A stretch of DNA of 6,667 nucleotides from Thermoanaerobacterales bacterium (GTDB taxonomy: Bacteria > Bacillota > Thermosediminibacteria > Thermosediminibacterales > Tepidanaerobacteraceae). The position numbers and the translations under genes are program-made. Positions 5,995-6,667 of the stretch are shown piece by piece (the stretch's first letter is position 1; each line of letters opens with the position of its first letter). The notes beneath the pieces were generated by a model. That model was given only the letters and a program-made list of their open reading frames with translations, did not search any database and was not told the DNA's origin. The DNA lies in contig DUTQ01000015.1 in NCBI GenBank assembly GCA_012841995.1, positions 1 through 6,667 of the forward strand, given 5' to 3'.

Positions 5995-6000
5995 GGAGGG
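5995..6000 (+). promoter_or_regulatory. Ribosome binding site that fixes the GTG start of the ATPase
   Basis: GGAGGG lies 7 bases ahead of GTG at 6008. The frame has a TAA at 5987-5989. The only earlier starts, TTG 5990 and GTG 5993, fall at or beside this site, so GTG 6008 is the start. Confidence 0.85.
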
Positions 6001-6007
6001 AATATTT

Positions 6008-6667
6008 GTGAAGGAATTAGACACCGATATAAGAAATGGCCTTTCTAGTCGGGAGATTCATCTTAAGAAGAGGCTTTTTGGGGATAATCAACTTCAACAG
6101 GCAACTAGGGTTTCACCACTTGGAATTTTTTTTAGTCAATTTAACGATTTTATAACCATTGTACTTATTGTGGCCACCACTATTTCAGCGATGCTTGGAG
6201 AAGTTATTGATGCTATTGCAATATTTGCTATTGTAGTAATGAACGGTATTTTAGGGTTTATTCAGGAATACAGAACTGAAAAGTCTATCGAAGCTTTGAA
6301 ACAAATGGCTGCTCCTACTGCAAAGGTTATAAGAGATAAAGAGATAAGTTTGATTCCTGCTAAAGATGTAGTACCTGGTGATGTAGTTTTACTGGAAAGT
6401 GGCGACCGGGTGCCGGCAGATGGTGTACTAAAAGAGATTGAAAGTCTTTTTATAGATGAATCTATGCTCACTGGCGAATCAGTACCTGTGGAAAAACATT
6501 TGAAACCAGATAAAAAAGAACAAATGAAGATACACAAGAAAAATCTTGCCTTTATGGGAACATTAGTTGTTTCAGGCCGTGGCAAGATGGTGGTTACAGG
6601 TATAGGCATGGATACGGAAATGGGTAAGATTGCGGGAATGATGAATAATTTTGCAGCGGAGTTTGCT
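6008..6667 (+). CDS. P-type cation-transporting ATPase, type II (calcium-pump-like), N-terminal part
   Basis: An open frame of 220 codons starting with GTG and cut by the right edge of the window. Residues 11-29 (GLSSREIHLKKRLFGDNQL) are the cation-ATPase N-terminal motif. Two membrane helices follow at about 45-63 and 66-85. The actuator domain then has EYRTEKSIEALKQM (87-100), VPGD (122-125) and the phosphatase loop TGES (155-158) in DESMLTGESVPVEK. This order matches type II P-ATPases that pump Ca2+ (or Mn2+ or other cations) across the membrane using ATP. There is no CxxC metal-binding N-terminus, so a copper or cadmium pump is unlikely. The phosphorylation motif DKTGT and the ion-site residues lie outside the window, so the ion cannot be fixed. 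The N-terminus seems about ten residues shorter than usual, lacking the lead-in ahead of the GLSS motif. Confidence 0.92.
   Translation, partial: MKELDTDIRNGLSSREIHLKKRLFGDNQLQQATRVSPLGIFFSQFNDFITIVLIVATTISAMLGEVIDAIAIFAIVVMNGILGFIQEYRTEKSIEALKQMAAPTAKVIRDKEISLIPAKDVVPGDVVLLESGDRVPADGVLKEIESLFIDESMLTGESVPVEKHLKPDKKEQMKIHKKNLAFMGTLVVSGRGKMVVTGIGMDTEMGKIAGMMNNFAAEFA

Noticed and set aside
6262..6609. Minus-strand open frame of 115 codons near the right edge
   Set aside because: The plus strand here encodes a clear P-type ATPase with TGES and PGD motifs, so this frame is its antisense shadow.
1..6667. CRISPR arrays, insertion sequences, prophage or tRNA genes
   Set aside because: No regularly spaced repeats, transposase motifs, terminal repeats or cloverleaf were seen on either strand by eye.

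Overview
The window looks like a piece of chromosome from a low-GC Gram-positive bacterium, most probably a member of the Clostridia (Bacillota). The support is AT-rich DNA, strong GGAGG-type ribosome binding sites, a T-box tRNA-sensing leader, TTGACA/TATAAT promoters, a BlaI-type repressor paired with an M56 membrane peptidase, and rho-independent terminators. All five genes read on the + strand and I see no credible minus-strand gene. No CRISPR array, insertion sequence, tRNA or rRNA is visible.

Region 1 (1-2834) is a two-gene signalling cassette. A promoter carrying two TTTACA-NN-TGTAAA operators precedes a BlaI/MecI-type winged-helix repressor (84-485). Next comes a BlaR1/MecR1-like membrane zinc peptidase (501-2834). 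The peptidase keeps the HExxH protease core, but the extracellular penicillin-binding sensor of true BlaR1 is absent. In its place are what look like two tandem DUF4367-like domains. The sequence therefore suggests a BlaR1-type proteolytic switch that senses something other than a beta-lactam in the usual way. No target gene other than the cassette itself lies in the window.

Region 2 (2842-5903) is a branched-chain amino acid biosynthesis unit. An extended -10 promoter drives a nearly complete T-box riboswitch, whose specifier is best read as ATC (isoleucine), ending in an intrinsic terminator. The leader controls ilvB (acetolactate synthase catalytic subunit, 3198-4877). After a 100-base gap comes ilvE (branched-chain aminotransferase, 4978-5862), closed by a strong terminator. 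The ilvB-ilvE gap holds a promoter-like TTGACA-17-TATGTT, a perfect 12-bp inverted repeat and a second terminator-like hairpin. ilvE may therefore have its own regulated start. The usual small subunit gene (ilvN/ilvH) and ilvC/ilvD are not present here.

Region 3 (5904-6667) has a short promoter region with a small dyad. It is followed by the first 220 codons of a P-type (type II, calcium-pump-like) cation ATPase that starts with GTG and runs off the right edge.

Regions 1, 2 and 3 each have their own apparent promoter, so the sequence does not show that they are functionally linked.
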